A stretch of DNA of 64,000 nucleotides from Dehalococcoidia bacterium (GTDB lineage: Bacteria > Chloroflexota > Dehalococcoidia > DSTF01 > JACRBR01). A model generated the notes under the pieces. It worked only from the letters and a program-made list of their open reading frames with translations. It ran no database searches and was not told the DNA's origin. The DNA lies in assembly GCA_040902535.1 (NCBI GenBank), contig JBBDXD010000019.1, forward strand, positions 132,773-196,772. The letters run 5' to 3'. Position numbers and translations under genes: made by a program. Positions 34,634-43,696 of the stretch are shown here, in pieces; position 1 is the stretch's first letter, and every line of letters begins with the position of its first letter.

Positions 34634-35308
34634 ATGGCCGGACAGATGGCATCGTTTCCGAGCAACGGTCACACCGGCGAGGGCCATCTCGCCATGCCGG
34701 CATCGGGAAGCGGCCCGGGCGTGGTTGTCATCCAGGAGTGGTGGGGGCTCGTGCCGCACATCAAGGACGTCGCCGACCGGCTGGCGGACGCGGGGTACGT
34801 GGCGCTGGCGCCGGACCTGTACCACGGCAAGACGACGACCGAGCCGGACGAAGCCGGCAAGCTGATGATGTCGATGAAGATGGACGAAGCCGCGCAGGAC
34901 ATGTCCGGCGCCTTCGACTATCTGAAGGGTCACGACGCGACGACGGGGAAGATCGGCAGCGTTGGCTTCTGCCTGGGCGGCGGTCTCTCGCTGTATCTCG
35001 CGACGCTGCGCCCGGTCGACGCGTGCGTCATCTACTACGGCGCGCTGCCCGGCGTGCAGCCGGACCTCAATAATATCGCGGGATCCGTGCTCGGGCACTA
35101 CGCGGAGAACGACGGCTGGGCATCGCCGGAGGCGGCGGCGGCGTTGAAGAAGCAGATCAGCGACGCGGGCAAGCAGGTCGAGTTCTACCAGTACGCGAAT
35201 ACGGGCCACGGTTTCTTCAACGACGACCGTCCGGAGGCACACAACGCCGAAGCAGCAAAGCTGTCGTGGCAGCGGACGCTCGACTTCTACAAGAAGCACC
35301 TCTCCTGA
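34634..35308 (+). CDS. Dienelactone hydrolase family protein
   Basis: 224 residues, start ATG at 34634 behind GGAGGAG. Catalytic triad of the family: Cys113 (SVGFCLGG), Asp160 (YAENDGWASP) and His192 (NTGHGFFND). N-terminal GPGVVVIQEWWGLVPHIKDV, with the conserved Glu, is typical. The classical enzyme opens dienelactone in chlorocatechol degradation, but many genomic homologues act on other lactones or esters. First gene of a tight rightward set with a GNAT and an oxidoreductase. Confidence 0.92.
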   Translation: MAGQMASFPSNGHTGEGHLAMPASGSGPGVVVIQEWWGLVPHIKDVADRLADAGYVALAPDLYHGKTTTEPDEAGKLMMSMKMDEAAQDMSGAFDYLKGHDATTGKIGSVGFCLGGGLSLYLATLRPVDACVIYYGALPGVQPDLNNIAGSVLGHYAENDGWASPEAAAALKKQISDAGKQVEFYQYANTGHGFFNDDRPEAHNAEAAKLSWQRTLDFYKKHLS

Positions 35309-35309
35309 G

Positions 35310-35765
35310 GTGGCATTTGAGCGCACACGCGAGCCGTATCGCATCAGCACCGACCCGGAGCTGCTCGACCTGGACGTCATCCATGGTTTTCTCAAGGGGG
35401 CGTACTGGTCGCCGGGCGTGCCCCGCCAGGTCATCGAGCGCGCGATCGAGGGATCGCTGAACTTCGGCCTGTACAGGGGCGATGAGCAGATCGGATTTGC
35501 GCGCGTGTGCACGGACCGCGCGACATTCGCCTACCTGATGGACGTGTTCGTGCTGCCCGAGCATCGTGGCAACAAGCTGTCGGTGTGGCTCATGGAGACC
35601 GTGATGGCGCATCCTGACCTACAGGACCTGCGCATCTTCCGGCTCGCGACGCGTGACGCGCACAGCCTCTACGAGAAGGTGGGGTTCAGCCGCATCGCCA
35701 ACCCGGACGCCATGATGGAGATCACGAGGCCAGACATGTACTTGACGATGGAGCAACAGCCATGA
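35310..35765 (+). CDS. GNAT-family N-acetyltransferase
   Basis: 151 residues from a GTG at 35310, one base after the dienelactone hydrolase stop. Acetyl-CoA site VFVLPEHRGNKLSVWLMETV, then LRIFRLATRDAHSLYEKVGF with the family's final Tyr-x-x-x-GF. The N-terminus (YWSPGVPRQVIERAIEGSLN) is characteristic of a compact group of GNATs annotated with unknown substrate. Overlaps the next start by ATGA, so all three genes are translationally coupled. Confidence 0.88.
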   Translation: MAFERTREPYRISTDPELLDLDVIHGFLKGAYWSPGVPRQVIERAIEGSLNFGLYRGDEQIGFARVCTDRATFAYLMDVFVLPEHRGNKLSVWLMETVMAHPDLQDLRIFRLATRDAHSLYEKVGFSRIANPDAMMEITRPDMYLTMEQQP

Positions 35766-36730
35766 AAGCAGCGGTCTATTACGAAGCCGGCAAGCCCGAC
35801 GTCTTTCGATACGAAGACGTGGCCGATCCGCAACTGCATCCAAAGGGCATCTTATTCGACGTCCAGGCGATCGGCATCGAGGGCGGGGACGTCCTCAACC
35901 GTGCGGGCGGCGAGCTGGTGCAGCGGCCGCACATCGTCGGCTACAACTGCGCCGGCGTCGTGCGGGAGGTGGGCGCGGAGGTCACGGACCGCAAGCCCGG
36001 CGACCGCGTCATGGCGCTGATGGCCAACGGTTCGCACGCGGCGATGGCGTCGGTGCCCGCGACCTCGACGTGGCTCGTCCCCGAGGGCGTCACGCTGGAA
36101 CAGGCGGCGTGCGTGCCGGTGGCGTTCGGGACGGCGCATGACTGCGTACACGAGTTCGGGCGTGTGAAGCAGGGCGAGACCGTGCTGATCCAGGCGGGCA
36201 CGTCGGGCGTGGGCATCGCCTGCGTGCAGATCGCCAGCCGTGCGGGCGCGACGGTCATCGCGACGTCGTCGTCGGATGAGAAGCTGGAGCGGCTGCGCGA
36301 GTACGGCATGAGCCACGGCGTGAACTACGCGGACGGCGACTTCGTCCCGAAGGTGCGCCAGATCACGGGCGGCAAGGGTTGCGACCTGATCGTCGATTCG
36401 GTGGGCGGCAAGACGCTCGAGGGCAGCATCCTCTGCGCGGCGTATCGCGGCCGCATCATCACGGTCGGCAACGTCAGCCGCGAAGGCAAAGCGATCGACG
36501 TCGGGCCGCTTTCCGGCGCCAACGCATCGCTCACGGGCGTGTTCTTCGGTCTCGAGACGGTGCTGGGCGCCGCACGGGTGGTGCCGATGATGGACGGCAT
36601 CCTCAAGGCGATCGCCGACGGCGAGATGAAGGTGGCCACTGACCGGAAGTTCCCGCTCTCCGAGGCCGCCGACGCGCACGCGTACATCGAGAGCCGCGCC
36701 GCGTTCGGCCGCGTGCTGCTGATTCCGTAG
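35762..36730 (+). CDS. Zinc-independent medium-chain dehydrogenase/reductase (quinone oxidoreductase-like)
   Basis: 322 residues. GroES-like N-terminal domain (HIVGYNCAGVVREVGAEVTD) and Rossmann domain with the NADPH motif VLIQAGTSGVGIACVQIASR. The structural-zinc cysteine cluster is absent, as in quinone oxidoreductases. GRIITVGNVSREGK and PLSEAADAHAYIESRAAFGR complete the family signature. Probably reduces an enone or quinone using NADPH. Coupled to the upstream GNAT by an ATGA overlap. Confidence 0.92.
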   Translation: MKAAVYYEAGKPDVFRYEDVADPQLHPKGILFDVQAIGIEGGDVLNRAGGELVQRPHIVGYNCAGVVREVGAEVTDRKPGDRVMALMANGSHAAMASVPATSTWLVPEGVTLEQAACVPVAFGTAHDCVHEFGRVKQGETVLIQAGTSGVGIACVQIASRAGATVIATSSSDEKLERLREYGMSHGVNYADGDFVPKVRQITGGKGCDLIVDSVGGKTLEGSILCAAYRGRIITVGNVSREGKAIDVGPLSGANASLTGVFFGLETVLGAARVVPMMDGILKAIADGEMKVATDRKFPLSEAADAHAYIESRAAFGRVLLIP

Positions 36731-36780
36731 GCATCGGGAACAACTGCAACGTACGAGAGGGAGGCGCGCCGCCCTCTTCT

Positions 36781-37755
36781 TCAGTTCGCGGACAGCTCGG
36801 CGAACACCGTGAACAGTTCGTCCTTGTTAACGGAGGAGAGGCGGATGTCATCGAACCACGCCTCGAACTTCGCACGGTCCCATGTTCCGCGCGAAGTCAA
36901 CTCATCGAGGCGCTCCCAGGGCGGCGCCGGTATGCCCAGATCCATGAGGGCGCGATTGCGCTCGACGACCTGTTCGGCGGCGCCGTCCGCGAAGGCCCGT
37001 TCGACGCCATCGCTCCTGCGCCCGCAGGCGGCGCGCACGGCGTCCGGGTTGCCGAAGTAGTCGGTGACGGGTGCCGCCGCGAGCAGTTTCGCGCCCGTCA
37101 GCGGCCCGATGCCCGGGACGCCCATGATGTTGTCCGAGGGGTCGCCGATCAGCGCGCGGTAATCGAGGAAACGCTCGCGCGGGAAGACCACAGGGTCGCC
37201 CTTCGATGTGCGCGGCGCCGCCGCCTCGAAGAAATTCGACTCGTCGATGATGATGCGCTTTACGGGCGCATATACGGACAGCTTCGGGCCGATGAGCTGC
37301 AGGAAGTCGCGGTCCGTCGAGACGATGCGCGCCGTGCCTTCGGGGTGCGCGTGGACCATGCCCGCGATCAGGTCATCGGCCTCGGTGTTGTCGCCGCGCA
37401 AGACATCGACGGGCGCGTGGGCCATCGCCGCCGCGAAGTCATCGATCGCGGCGAGGATGGTCGGTTCGTTCTGGATGAACTTCGGGTCGCCCTCGCGGCC
37501 GGTCTGGTAGGGCGGGTACATCGCGCGGCGGCGGAGCGGGCGTCCCTTGTCGAAGCAGATCGCGACGCGCGTCAGTGTTTGTGACGCCTTGCTCTCCGGC
37601 GGCTCGCCGCGGCGGGCGATCGCGCCGAGCACCGCGCCCGTCACGCCGAGTTCGGCGACGCGCAGCTTGCGCTCGTCGTCCTCGGGCTTCATGGCGCGTT
37701 CGAGGCTGTAGTAGCCGGCCCAGGCCATGTTGTTGCCATCGATGAGGAGGAGCAT
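36781..37755 (-). CDS. 5'-3' exonuclease (flap/T4 RNase H type)
   Basis: 324 residues, without a polymerase domain. PIN-like 5' nuclease: LLLIDGNNMAWAGYYSLERA, the acidic cluster LRGDNTEADDLIAGM and IVSTDRDFLQLIG, and the helix-hairpin-helix ALIGDPSDNIMGVPGIGPLT. It removes RNA primers or flaps in replication and repair. Longer than the PolA nuclease domain alone by about 30 C-terminal residues. Convergent with the oxidoreductase gene. Confidence 0.92.
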   Translation of the reverse strand: MLLLIDGNNMAWAGYYSLERAMKPEDDERKLRVAELGVTGAVLGAIARRGEPPESKASQTLTRVAICFDKGRPLRRRAMYPPYQTGREGDPKFIQNEPTILAAIDDFAAAMAHAPVDVLRGDNTEADDLIAGMVHAHPEGTARIVSTDRDFLQLIGPKLSVYAPVKRIIIDESNFFEAAAPRTSKGDPVVFPRERFLDYRALIGDPSDNIMGVPGIGPLTGAKLLAAAPVTDYFGNPDAVRAACGRRSDGVERAFADGAAEQVVERNRALMDLGIPAPPWERLDELTSRGTWDRAKFEAWFDDIRLSSVNKDELFTVFAELSAN

Positions 37756-37807
37756 CGCGGTGCATTCTGCGGGACGGCATCGGGAGGAGCCAGCGACACG
37801 ATAGCGA

Positions 37808-37844
37808 GAGGCCGGCGCAGGCTATGCAGCCCCTCGCCGGCCTC
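37808..37844. other. Strong 10-bp hairpin upstream of the exonuclease gene
   Basis: GAGGCCGGCG (37808-37817) pairs perfectly with CGCCGGCCTC (37835-37844) across a 17-base loop. No T-tract follows in either direction. It lies 53 bases before the exonuclease start, in its 5' leader, and 33 bases before an ATG on the + strand with an ideal ribosome-binding site (37877) that I could not support as a gene. The rest of 37845-38058 holds only the repeat below. Confidence 0.5.
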
Positions 37845-38017
37845 CATCCCCGCCGGATCCCTCCAGGAGGTTTCACATGAAGCATCGGCGCCTAACGGAG
37901 CGCGTGAACGTAGGGGATCTTCCGCGATTTTTCGCGACTCGACGTTTCAGTTCCTCGGGAATCGTCAGGGCGGATGTTTCGCTGCGTAAGAATGACGATT
38001 CGTGCGTTACAAGGCGG

Positions 38018-38043
38018 AATGCTTCGGCTTCGCTCAGCATGAC
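38018..38043. repeat. Copy 2 of a dispersed intergenic element
   Basis: AATGCTTCGGCTTCGCTCAGCATGAC-like block, related to 15231-15255. It sits just beyond the end of the nuo operon. Confidence 0.45.
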
Positions 38044-38058
38044 GGGTGCCGCGGCTGG

Positions 38059-39543
38059 TCAGGCGAAGACGTTGACCGCGCGCTGCGCTGCGTCGATGAG
38101 CGGCATGGGGTAGACGCCGAACGCGAAGACGCCGGCGGCGGCGACCAGCAACATGCCCTGCATGGCCGGCTCAATGCGCAACGCGGGCAGATCTTCAGCC
38201 TCACCGGCGTACATCTGCCGCACGACGCCCAGGTAGTAGAACGCCGACAGCACCGTATTCAGCACGGCGACCATCACGAGCCACACGAGGTCGGCCTGCA
38301 CCGCCGCGTTGAAGATGTAGATCTTGGCGATGAAGCCGGCGGTCGGCGGCAGGCCGGTCAGCGACAGCAGGCAGAACGTCAGCACGATGGCGGCGATCGG
38401 CGCGCGGCGGCCCATGCCGGCGTAGTCTTCGATCTCGGCGCTGTTCGTGCGATGCTCGATCGCCATGACGGCGAAGAAGGCGCCCAGGTTCGTGAACGCA
38501 TACGTCGCGAGGAAGAAGACGACGGCGCTGGCGCCGAGTTGGCTGTCGCCGTCGGTGGTGGCGGAGATCGCGGCCATTCCGACGAGGAAGTTCCCGGCCT
38601 GCGCGATGGAGCTGTACCCCAGCAGCCGGCGTACGTTCGTCTGGCGCAGCGCCATGACGTTGCCGACCGTCATCGACACGGCGGCGAGCACGGCGAACAT
38701 CATCTTCCAGTCGTCGCCGACGAACGTGTCCGTCCCGAAGCCCTCGAAGAAGATGCGCAGGACGACTGCGAAGGCCGCCGCCTTGCTGCCGACCGAAAGA
38801 AACGCGGCGACGGGCGCCGGCGCGCCCTGGTAGACATCGGGCGCCCACATCTGAAACGGCACGATCACCATCTTGAAGCCGAAGCCGGCGGCGATGAACA
38901 CCATGCTGACGATCAGCGCCGACTGCATACCGGAGTCGCCGCTCGCGATCGTCTCCGCGATGCTCGGACCGCCGTCGGTGGAGATGAGACGCGTCGTGCC
39001 GGCGAGACCGAAGAGAAACGCCATGCCGTACAAGACGACGGCGGACGACACGGCGCCGAGCAGCAAATACTTGATCGCCGCCTCGCTGCCCTTATCGTCG
39101 CGCAGTAAGCCGGCGAGGATGAACTGCGTGATCGACGTCAGTTCCAGCGCGACGAAGATCGTCACGAGGTCGCGGGCGCCGGCGAGCAGCATCATTCCGG
39201 AGGTGGCGACGAGGATCAGCGCGAAGAACTCGCTCTGGTGCTCGCCGAAGCGATCGCTGTAGTCGAGCGACGCGACCACGACGGCACCGGCGACGCCGAT
39301 GAACAGGAACATGAAGAAGATGCTGAAGTTGTCGAGCGCCATCGAATCAGTGAAGTACGACGCCTCGCGCTCGCGGACGATGAGCGTGACGAGCCAGATC
39401 GCCGAAGCGGCCAGGCCGGCGAGCGCCAGTCCCGCCACCAACTTCACGCGTTCGCGGGGAAGGACCAGGCCGGCGATGATGATCAACGCGGCGGCGACCA
39501 TCACGGCGAGTATGGGGCCCAGTCTGTCGAGATCTTCCAGCAC
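38059..39543 (-). CDS. nuoN: NADH-quinone oxidoreductase subunit N
   Basis: Antiporter-like, proton-pumping membrane subunit of complex I. 494 residues with about 14 membrane helices. Conserved features include FVALELTSITQFILAGLLRD (helix 5 acidic residue), the lysine-bearing AIKYLLLGAVSSAVVLYGMA, and GFGFKMVIVPFQMWAPDVYQ with GAPAPVAAFLSVGSKAAAF. Last gene of the leftward nuo operon, 23 bases after nuoM. Confidence 0.95.
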   Translation of the reverse strand: MLEDLDRLGPILAVMVAAALIIIAGLVLPRERVKLVAGLALAGLAASAIWLVTLIVREREASYFTDSMALDNFSIFFMFLFIGVAGAVVVASLDYSDRFGEHQSEFFALILVATSGMMLLAGARDLVTIFVALELTSITQFILAGLLRDDKGSEAAIKYLLLGAVSSAVVLYGMAFLFGLAGTTRLISTDGGPSIAETIASGDSGMQSALIVSMVFIAAGFGFKMVIVPFQMWAPDVYQGAPAPVAAFLSVGSKAAAFAVVLRIFFEGFGTDTFVGDDWKMMFAVLAAVSMTVGNVMALRQTNVRRLLGYSSIAQAGNFLVGMAAISATTDGDSQLGASAVVFFLATYAFTNLGAFFAVMAIEHRTNSAEIEDYAGMGRRAPIAAIVLTFCLLSLTGLPPTAGFIAKIYIFNAAVQADLVWLVMVAVLNTVLSAFYYLGVVRQMYAGEAEDLPALRIEPAMQGMLLVAAAGVFAFGVYPMPLIDAAQRAVNVFA

Positions 39544-39566
39544 GTCCGGTCGCTACTCCCCTCGCG

Positions 39567-41066
39567 CTACGCCAGCGCCGTCACGATGTTGATGATGCCG
39601 GTGTCGATCACGTCGGTCACGATCGCCGGGTACACGCCAATGCCGACAATCGACACGATGAGCGCCGCCATCGGGACGCGCTCCCACCACGTATCCGCAT
39701 CGGGCAGCGATGCCCAGCGATCCGTCTTCGGTCCGTAGAAGAGACGTTGGATTGTCCACAAGATGTAGCCCGCGGACAGCAAGATGCCGATGACGGCGAC
39801 GATCGTAGGGACGGTGTACTTGTCGAAGCTGCCCAGGAAGACGAGCAACTCGGCGACGAAGCCTGACATCGCCGGCAGGCCAAGCGCCGCGAGGCCGGCG
39901 GTGATCATCACGACGGCGGTCAGCGGCATGGTGTGGGCGAGCCCCGAAAGCTGATCTAGGTCGCGGGTGTGCGCCCGGTCGTAGATGATGCCGACCATCA
40001 CGAACAGCAGGCCCGTGATCGTGCCATGCGTGACCATCTGCAGCGCGGCGCCGTTCATGCTGACGTGCCCGAGCGCTGCGATGCCGAGCAGCACGTAGCC
40101 CATGTGACTCACGCTCGAATACGCGATCAAGCGTTTAAGGTCCTTCTGGCGGAGCGTGCAAAACGCGCCGTAGATCACCGAGATGGCGGCGAACGTCGCC
40201 AGCCATACGCCGTAGTCGCGCGCCGCATCGGGCAGCAGCGAGACGTTGATGCGGAGGATGCCGTAGCCGCCCATCTTCAGCAGCACACCCGCCAGGATCA
40301 CGGAAACCGCGGTCGGCGCATCGGTGTGGGCGTCGGGCAGCCACGTGTGGAACGGGAACATCGGCAGCTTCACCGCGAAGGCAATGAAGATAAAGCCGAA
40401 GATCACCCAGAGCGGCAGCAGCGTGTCGGTGATCTCGCTCTGCTGCAGTCGCACCATGTCGAAGGTGGGCGTCGGCTCGGCGCTGAAGCCCATCACCAGG
40501 AAGCCAACCAGCATGAACGCCGATCCGGCGATCGTGTACAGCAGGAACTTCATCGCGGAGTACTCTTTGCGGCCGGTACCCCAGATCGAGATCAGCATGT
40601 ACATGGGCAGCAACTCGACTTCCCAGAACAGGAAGAACTGGATCAGGTCGAGCGACGTGAACACGCCGAGCACGCCCGTCTCGAGCGCGAGCAGCCAGAT
40701 GAAGTACTCCTTGGTGCGGAGCTTGATGCCGAACGACACGAGCGTCGCGACGACGAAGAGGAACGTGGTGAGCACGACCATCGCCATGCCGAGGCCATCG
40801 ACGCCCATGTGGAATTGCACGTCGAAGCCGGCCGTGGCGGCGTCTATCCATGTCGCCTGGGAATCGAACTGGAACTGGTCAGCGGACGGCGTGCCGGGGC
40901 TGCGGTCGAACGCACCGAGCAGCACGATCGATGCGACGAACGCCGTCATCGTCGCGATGAGGGCGAGCCACTTCGCCTGGTTCTCGCTCTCGCGCGGGAC
41001 GGTGAGCATGACCACGCCGGCGGCGACGGCGGGGAAGAAGACGGCGAAGACGAGCAGTCCGTTCAT
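39567..41066 (-). CDS. nuoM: NADH-quinone oxidoreductase subunit M
   Basis: Antiporter-like membrane subunit, 499 residues. Key stretches: FFLFWEVELLPMYMLISIWG (helix with the conserved Glu), MKFLLYTIAGSAFMLVGF with Lys, KLPMFPFHTWLPDAHTDAPT and ILAGVLLKMGGYGILRIN. Follows nuoL with no gap (the nuoL stop abuts the ATG at 41066). Confidence 0.96.
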   Translation of the reverse strand: MNGLLVFAVFFPAVAAGVVMLTVPRESENQAKWLALIATMTAFVASIVLLGAFDRSPGTPSADQFQFDSQATWIDAATAGFDVQFHMGVDGLGMAMVVLTTFLFVVATLVSFGIKLRTKEYFIWLLALETGVLGVFTSLDLIQFFLFWEVELLPMYMLISIWGTGRKEYSAMKFLLYTIAGSAFMLVGFLVMGFSAEPTPTFDMVRLQQSEITDTLLPLWVIFGFIFIAFAVKLPMFPFHTWLPDAHTDAPTAVSVILAGVLLKMGGYGILRINVSLLPDAARDYGVWLATFAAISVIYGAFCTLRQKDLKRLIAYSSVSHMGYVLLGIAALGHVSMNGAALQMVTHGTITGLLFVMVGIIYDRAHTRDLDQLSGLAHTMPLTAVVMITAGLAALGLPAMSGFVAELLVFLGSFDKYTVPTIVAVIGILLSAGYILWTIQRLFYGPKTDRWASLPDADTWWERVPMAALIVSIVGIGVYPAIVTDVIDTGIINIVTALA

Positions 41067-43034
41067 CTATGCCTCGATCAGCACGAGCATCAGCACCGCC
41101 GCGACGATCAGTCCGGCGAAGCCGAGGCTTCCGTACGCCTGCACGGAGCCGGACTGCAGCCAGCGCAACCCGTCGCCGGCGCGGCGGGTGACATTCGCGC
41201 TGCCGTTGACGGCGCCATCGACGATGTTCGTGTCGAACCACTGCGTAACAGCGACGACGACGCCCATCAGTCCGTTGCGGACGACGACGTCTTCGTACAG
41301 CTCATCGACGTAGTACTTCTCGGCGACGACGGTGTGGGCGGGGCCGAAGACGCGTTGCAGTTCCTCGGAGCGGACGGTCTTCGCTTCGTACACCAGCCAT
41401 GCGGACGCGATGCCGGCGAGCGCCAGCGCCGTCGAGCCGATCGCGATCGGCCAGCTGAACTCCGCATGGTGCAGCAGTTCTTCGGACTCCAGCGGCAACG
41501 CGCCTTCCAGCAGGTGGGCGATGTCCTGGTTGAACGGCGCGTTGAGCAGCCCGGCGAGCACCGCCGGCACCGCGAGAATCAGCAACGGCAGCGCCATCAC
41601 CGACGGCGATTCGTGCGGTTCACCGCCGTGCGCATCGTGGGCGCCGTGCTCGGACGGTTCGCCGCCCTTGTACTCGCCGTGGAACGTCAGGAAGACAGCG
41701 CGGAACGTGTAGAACGCCGTCATGAACACGACGATCATCGCGACCCAGAAGAGCAACTGGTTGTCGTCCCACGCCGAGCCGAGGATCTCATCCTTCGACC
41801 AGAAGCCGGCGAGCGGAAACACGCCGGCGAGGCTCAGCGACCCGATCAGGAACGTGAAATACGTGATCGGCATGTAGTTCCGCAGGCCGCCCATCTTGCG
41901 CATGTCGAACGTGCCCGTCGCGTGGTTCACGGAGCCAGATCCGAGGAAGAGCAGCGCCTTGAAGAACGCGTGCGTGAACAGGTGGAAGATCGCCGCGACA
42001 TAGCCGCCGACGCCGAGCGCGAGCATCATGTAGCCGAGCTGGCTGATCGTCGAGTAGGCGAGCACGCGCTTGATGTCGGTCATGACGATGCCCATCGACG
42101 CGGCGAAGATCGCCGTAAAGCCGCCGATGTAGGCGACGGTCGTCATCGCATCGTCGGACGCCTGGAACACTGGGAACATGCGCGCGACGAGATAGACGCC
42201 GGCGGCGACCATGGTGGCGGCGTGGATCAGGGCGGAGACGGGGGTCGGGCCCTCCATGGCATCGGGGAGCCAGTTGTGCAGCGGGAACTGCGCCGACTTG
42301 CCGGCCGCGCCCGCGAAGACGCCAAGCGCAAATAGCGTGATCACGGTGTCCGACAGTTCGCCGGAGAGCGCCATCTCCTGGATCACCGGGATGTTGAAGG
42401 TGTCCGCCTTCGTCCAGATCAGCAGGATGCCGAGGAGAAAGCCGATATCGCCGAGACGCGTCGTCAGGAACGCTTTCTTCGCGGCGTCCGCGGCGGACTT
42501 CTTGTGAAACCAGAAGCCGATCAGCAGATACGACCCGAGACCGACGAGTTCCCAGAAGACGTAGACCATGAGGATGCTGTCGAACATCACCAGGCCGAGC
42601 ATGGCGGCGGTGAAGAGCGACATCCACGCGAAGTAGCGGGCGTAACCGCCGTCGCCTGCCATGTAGCCCTGCGAATAGATCTGCACGAGCAGCGATACGG
42701 CCGTCACGACGACGAGCATGATCGCGCTGAGGCCATCGATGTTCAGTGCGAGGTCGATGGTCAGCGACTGGCCGCCGGCGCGTTCGAGGACCGTGTTGTC
42801 GGTGCTGATCGTCAGCCACTCGTACGTGCCCAACGCCAGGCGGTGGCCGTCGTTGTCGATGACGCTGTCGAGCGTCCAGAGCGAGAACGCGAACGCCGTG
42901 CCGATCGCGGCGATCGTGACGTAGCCCGAAAGCTTCGGGTAGGGCTTCGTGATGAAGCCGATGGTCATCAGCGACGCTATCGGCAGCAGCAGGATCGCCC
43001 AGACGATGCCTTCGGGGATCGTGGGAAGCAGCAC
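41067..43034 (-). CDS. nuoL: NADH-quinone oxidoreductase subunit L
   Basis: Largest antiporter-like subunit, 655 residues, ending in a long lateral helix region. Conserved: YMAGDGGYARYFAWMSLFTA, WELVGLGSYLLIGFWFHKKS with KKAFLTTRLGDIGFLLG, KSAQFPLHNWLPDAMEGPTP and VSALIHAATMVAAGVYLVAR. The C-terminal part has a His/Gly-rich loop (EHGAHDAHGGEPHES) between helices. It lies 15 bases after a 63-residue ORF unique to this arrangement. Confidence 0.96.
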   Translation of the reverse strand: MLLPTIPEGIVWAILLLPIASLMTIGFITKPYPKLSGYVTIAAIGTAFAFSLWTLDSVIDNDGHRLALGTYEWLTISTDNTVLERAGGQSLTIDLALNIDGLSAIMLVVVTAVSLLVQIYSQGYMAGDGGYARYFAWMSLFTAAMLGLVMFDSILMVYVFWELVGLGSYLLIGFWFHKKSAADAAKKAFLTTRLGDIGFLLGILLIWTKADTFNIPVIQEMALSGELSDTVITLFALGVFAGAAGKSAQFPLHNWLPDAMEGPTPVSALIHAATMVAAGVYLVARMFPVFQASDDAMTTVAYIGGFTAIFAASMGIVMTDIKRVLAYSTISQLGYMMLALGVGGYVAAIFHLFTHAFFKALLFLGSGSVNHATGTFDMRKMGGLRNYMPITYFTFLIGSLSLAGVFPLAGFWSKDEILGSAWDDNQLLFWVAMIVVFMTAFYTFRAVFLTFHGEYKGGEPSEHGAHDAHGGEPHESPSVMALPLLILAVPAVLAGLLNAPFNQDIAHLLEGALPLESEELLHHAEFSWPIAIGSTALALAGIASAWLVYEAKTVRSEELQRVFGPAHTVVAEKYYVDELYEDVVVRNGLMGVVVAVTQWFDTNIVDGAVNGSANVTRRAGDGLRWLQSGSVQAYGSLGFAGLIVAAVLMLVLIEA

Positions 43035-43049
43035 CTGTTTCCTAACCCC

Positions 43050-43241
43050 TCAAATCTTGCGCATGATCTCGGCCGCGACGTGCGTCTTGCTGTCGGGCAC
43101 CCAGATCTCGCGCGGCTGCGACATCGGCGCGTCGCTGGCTATCGGCGGCACGATGCGATTCGATATGCCCTCCGCGTCGAAGAGTTCCTTCCACACCTCC
43201 GCGGCGTAGGCGTTCTTCACTTCCATGAACTTGGACCACAT
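43050..43241 (-). CDS. 63-residue protein inserted between nuoK and nuoL
   Basis: Starts at an ATG (43241) 7 bases after GGAGGT. Sequence such as ELFDAEGISNRIVPPIASDA and REIWVPDSKTHVAAEIMRKI resembles the DUF2007 'putative signal-transducing' fold, in which a short beta-alpha-beta unit begins L-x-x-xGI and ends V-x-x-x-x-A-x-x-I. No cysteines or membrane helix. Its place within the operon suggests an accessory or assembly role in complex I; that is position-based inference. Confidence 0.7.
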   Translation of the reverse strand: MWSKFMEVKNAYAAEVWKELFDAEGISNRIVPPIASDAPMSQPREIWVPDSKTHVAAEIMRKI

Positions 43242-43260
43242 CTGTCAGACCTCCGGTCTT

Positions 43261-43292
43261 CTGGAGGCTGGAGGCTGGAGGCTGGAGGCTGG
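43261..43292. repeat. GGAGGCT direct repeats inside the nuo operon
   Basis: Four copies of a 7-base unit (CTGGAGG then GAGGCTG phases) in the 119-base gap between nuoK and the 63-residue ORF. Same unit as at 25250-25276. It could alter transcript folding but has no recognisable signal. Confidence 0.6.
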
Positions 43293-43360
43293 TTCGCCGT
43301 CGCCGCGACGTTCGCGTGAGACCGCGATTCGGCCTGCGACGCTTGCGGTGAGCATGAGGA

Positions 43361-43696
43361 TCACCATCGCAGCACGTCGATCTCGTCGATGTTCACGGTC
43401 TCGCGGTGGCGGTAGACGGCGACGGCGAGCGCGAGCGCGACGGCGGCCTCCGCCGCGGCGATGGTTATGACGAACGTCGCGAACACCTGCCCATCGAGCG
43501 GGCGCGGCGACTCGATGAAGCGCGCGAACGCGAGTAGCGTGACGTTGACGGCGTTCAGCATCAACTCGACGCCCATCAGGATGCCGATGGCGTTGCGCTT
43601 CGACAGCGCGAGGTAAAGGCCGATCGAGAAGAGTGCGGCGCCGACGATCAGCACTTCCTCGAGGTGCAAGGTCAACGTGAGCATGATCTCAACCAC
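43361..43696 (-). CDS. nuoK: NADH-quinone oxidoreductase subunit K
   Basis: Three-helix membrane subunit, 111 residues, homologous to MrpC. VLIVGAALFSIGLYLALSKR, NAIGILMGVELMLNAVNVTL (with the conserved Glu) and ITIAAAEAAVALALAVAVYR (second conserved Glu) are diagnostic. Start overlaps the end of nuoJ by 8 bases. The sequence before the first helix (MVEIMLTLTLHLEE) suggests a start at either ATG. Confidence 0.94.
   Translation of the reverse strand: MVEIMLTLTLHLEEVLIVGAALFSIGLYLALSKRNAIGILMGVELMLNAVNVTLLAFARFIESPRPLDGQVFATFVITIAAAEAAVALALAVAVYRHRETVNIDEIDVLRW

Noticed and set aside
37877-38113. + strand ATG with an ideal AGGAGGT site, 78 codons
   Set aside because: After about 15 codons the reading runs into a dispersed repeat, then into nuoN antisense; composition is not protein-like. 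A very short peptide cannot be excluded but has no support.
39969-42335. A 788-codon open frame on the + strand opposite nuoM and nuoL
   Set aside because: Antisense to two strongly recognised complex I genes. Its sequence is Arg/His/Glu-rich low complexity with no domain, the normal result of high-GC third-position bias.
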